A DNA stretch of 37,098 bases from a virus. A program made the translations under genes and the position numbers. The notes under the pieces are model-generated. The model worked only from the letters and a program-made list of their open reading frames with translations. It was not told the origin of the DNA and ran no database searches. Shown in pieces: positions 36,223 to 37,098 of the stretch (the stretch's first letter is position 1; each line of letters begins with the position of its first letter). The stretch covers positions 1-37,098 of the IMG/VR virus record IMGVR_UViG_3300017963_000154, one strand, 5' to 3'.

Positions 36223-37098
36223 TTATGCTAGTGTAGTTCTTAAGTTAATCAACCAAGCATCATTCAAAAGTCTTGGAACTTGAGCAAATTTATATCCAGC
36301 TGTTTGTCTTTGCAAAAGTGGATCATTGCCAGCGCCAAGTCCTTGATAAATGAATTGAGCTGATGCACCATCTTGTTCTACGACTGCATAAGCTTCACGT
36401 CCTGTCACAAAACAGTTATATATATCATTGCCAAGTAAAGAAGAATTATCAGTAACAGATCCGATTGGGCTATAAAGCCATCGTGTGTTACCAACAGATC
36501 CCCACTCTGCATGAAGTATATTCATTTGTGCAGGATATTGTGCGGTATTAATAAATCCATCTACGTTTTCCAAGTTAGGGAGAACAGCAGAATTGCACAT
36601 TGCCCAATAAGATTCCCTAATTGGGGCTGTACCAAACTTGTCTTCTCCTTCGATATTATCAGAAATCATTCTTGCTGAGTTATTTATCAAAGCAAAAATA
36701 ACTGCATCAACATCTGCTCTTGTTAATTCTGTAGGTGAATCTCCATTTACTCCATTTACACAGTTAATGAAAGCAGCAGTAGCTTCAAGCATATTTCTTG
36801 TTAGCTCATCATCTGTCTCACGAAGAGATTGAGCTAAAAGAGAAGCTGTTTCATTTAAGACTGGATCTTGGTTTTGGATTGTTACTTGGTCAGTAACGAT
36901 CACATAAGTTCCGTACCAGTCAACAACTGCGTCTATGTCCAATGCACTTAAAGTTTGAGGAGGAGGTGTAATGCCAGTAGGTCCTAATGGCACTGTTGCT
37001 CTCGCTAGATTATTATATCTACGATAACGAACAGTTGTACCACTTCTATAAGGAAGCCTTTTTTTCATAGCCATTTTATTATGGATAAGTAAAGGCTC
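36223..37098 (-). CDS. Major capsid protein, N4-gp56 family (3' part; 5' end at 198 across the join)
   Basis: The C-terminal 283 residues and beyond: after the MAMKKRLPYRSGTTVRYRRY block come LGPTGITPPPQTLS, DWYGTYVIVTDQVTIQNQDP, LRETDDELTRNMLEATAAFI, a glycan-free alpha/beta core, and a C-terminus with GREAYAVVEQDG and TAGYKFAQVPRLLNDAWLIN. These blocks match N4-gp56 family capsid proteins. The internal ATG at 37074 is not the start: the frame is open to the window edge and, through the 123-bp overlap, to the ATG at 198. Full length 316 residues. Confidence 0.92.
   Translation of the reverse strand, partial: EPLLIHNKMAMKKRLPYRSGTTVRYRRYNNLARATVPLGPTGITPPPQTLSALDIDAVVDWYGTYVIVTDQVTIQNQDPVLNETASLLAQSLRETDDELTRNMLEATAAFINCVNGVNGDSPTELTRADVDAVIFALINNSARMISDNIEGEDKFGTAPIRESYWAMCNSAVLPNLENVDGFINTAQYPAQMNILHAEWGSVGNTRWLYSPIGSVTDNSSLLGNDIYNCFVTGREAYAVVEQDGASAQFIYQGLGAGNDPLLQRQTAGYKFAQVPRLLNDAWLINLRTTLA
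36976..37098. repeat. Terminal direct repeat, right copy
   Basis: Identical to 1-123 and lying within the major capsid frame. It shows that the sequence is circular in assembly. Confidence 0.95.

Overview
The window is one complete, small, AT-rich, tailed dsDNA phage genome of the short-tailed (podovirus-like) kind. Its first and last 123 bases are identical (1-123 and 36976-37098), so it closes into a circle of 36,975 bp, and the major capsid gene runs across the join. The host cannot be named from the sequence. Promoters are sigma70-like (TTGACA/TATAAT, often with a 16-base spacer), Shine-Dalgarno sites are strong, and there is a probable lipoprotein. No integrase, DNA or RNA polymerase, tRNA, CRISPR array or recognisable endolysin was found. 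DNA replication would lean on the host.

Layout, read round the circle. (1) A long leftward late region starts at 8600: small terminase (fused to an XRE helix-turn-helix), large terminase (split by an intein), a structured 333-bp gap, portal, nine small genes (3439-1012), scaffold, then the N4-gp56-type major capsid protein across the join. It continues from 37098 leftward with an FCCH-domain capsid-associated protein, connector and tail proteins, and a group of probable ejection proteins (30001-27109). (2) Leftward from 25625 to 14256 lies an 11.4-kb adhesin region, about 31% of the genome. It holds four proteins with the same right-handed beta-helix module plus partner fibre proteins built from shuffled N- and C-terminal modules. 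(3) Rightward early genes lie in three places. 8727-9546 encodes a zinc ribbon, a two-helix membrane protein and small proteins. 10624-14164 encodes an ERF annealing protein, a YqaJ exonuclease, a winged-helix replication initiator and others. 25724-27130 encodes a ribbon-helix-helix regulator, an HTH plus RNA polymerase alpha-CTD fusion, an HTH protein and a primase-type zinc finger protein. A short leftward set (10511-9603) carries a Cro-like HTH and a DUF1064 nuclease-like protein.

The most striking feature is in the terminase. A 273-residue intein interrupts TerL exactly at its last catalytic motif (DALRY). The intein reading frame is open from end to end and has good N- and C-terminal splicing blocks. 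Yet the homing endonuclease that should occupy its middle is encoded in a different (-1) frame of the same DNA: a 222-residue HNH protein nested at 6033-6701. It begins inside the N-terminal splicing domain and stops just before the C-terminal one. Unless two sequencing indels bracket it, this is a dual-coding intein with an overprinted homing endonuclease.

Other notable items are the phage-borne alpha-CTD fusion, the promoter/hairpin/terminator arrangement between terL and the portal gene that could be a non-coding RNA or packaging site, the modular adhesin array, and a repeated CCAAAGGAGC-type leader motif.
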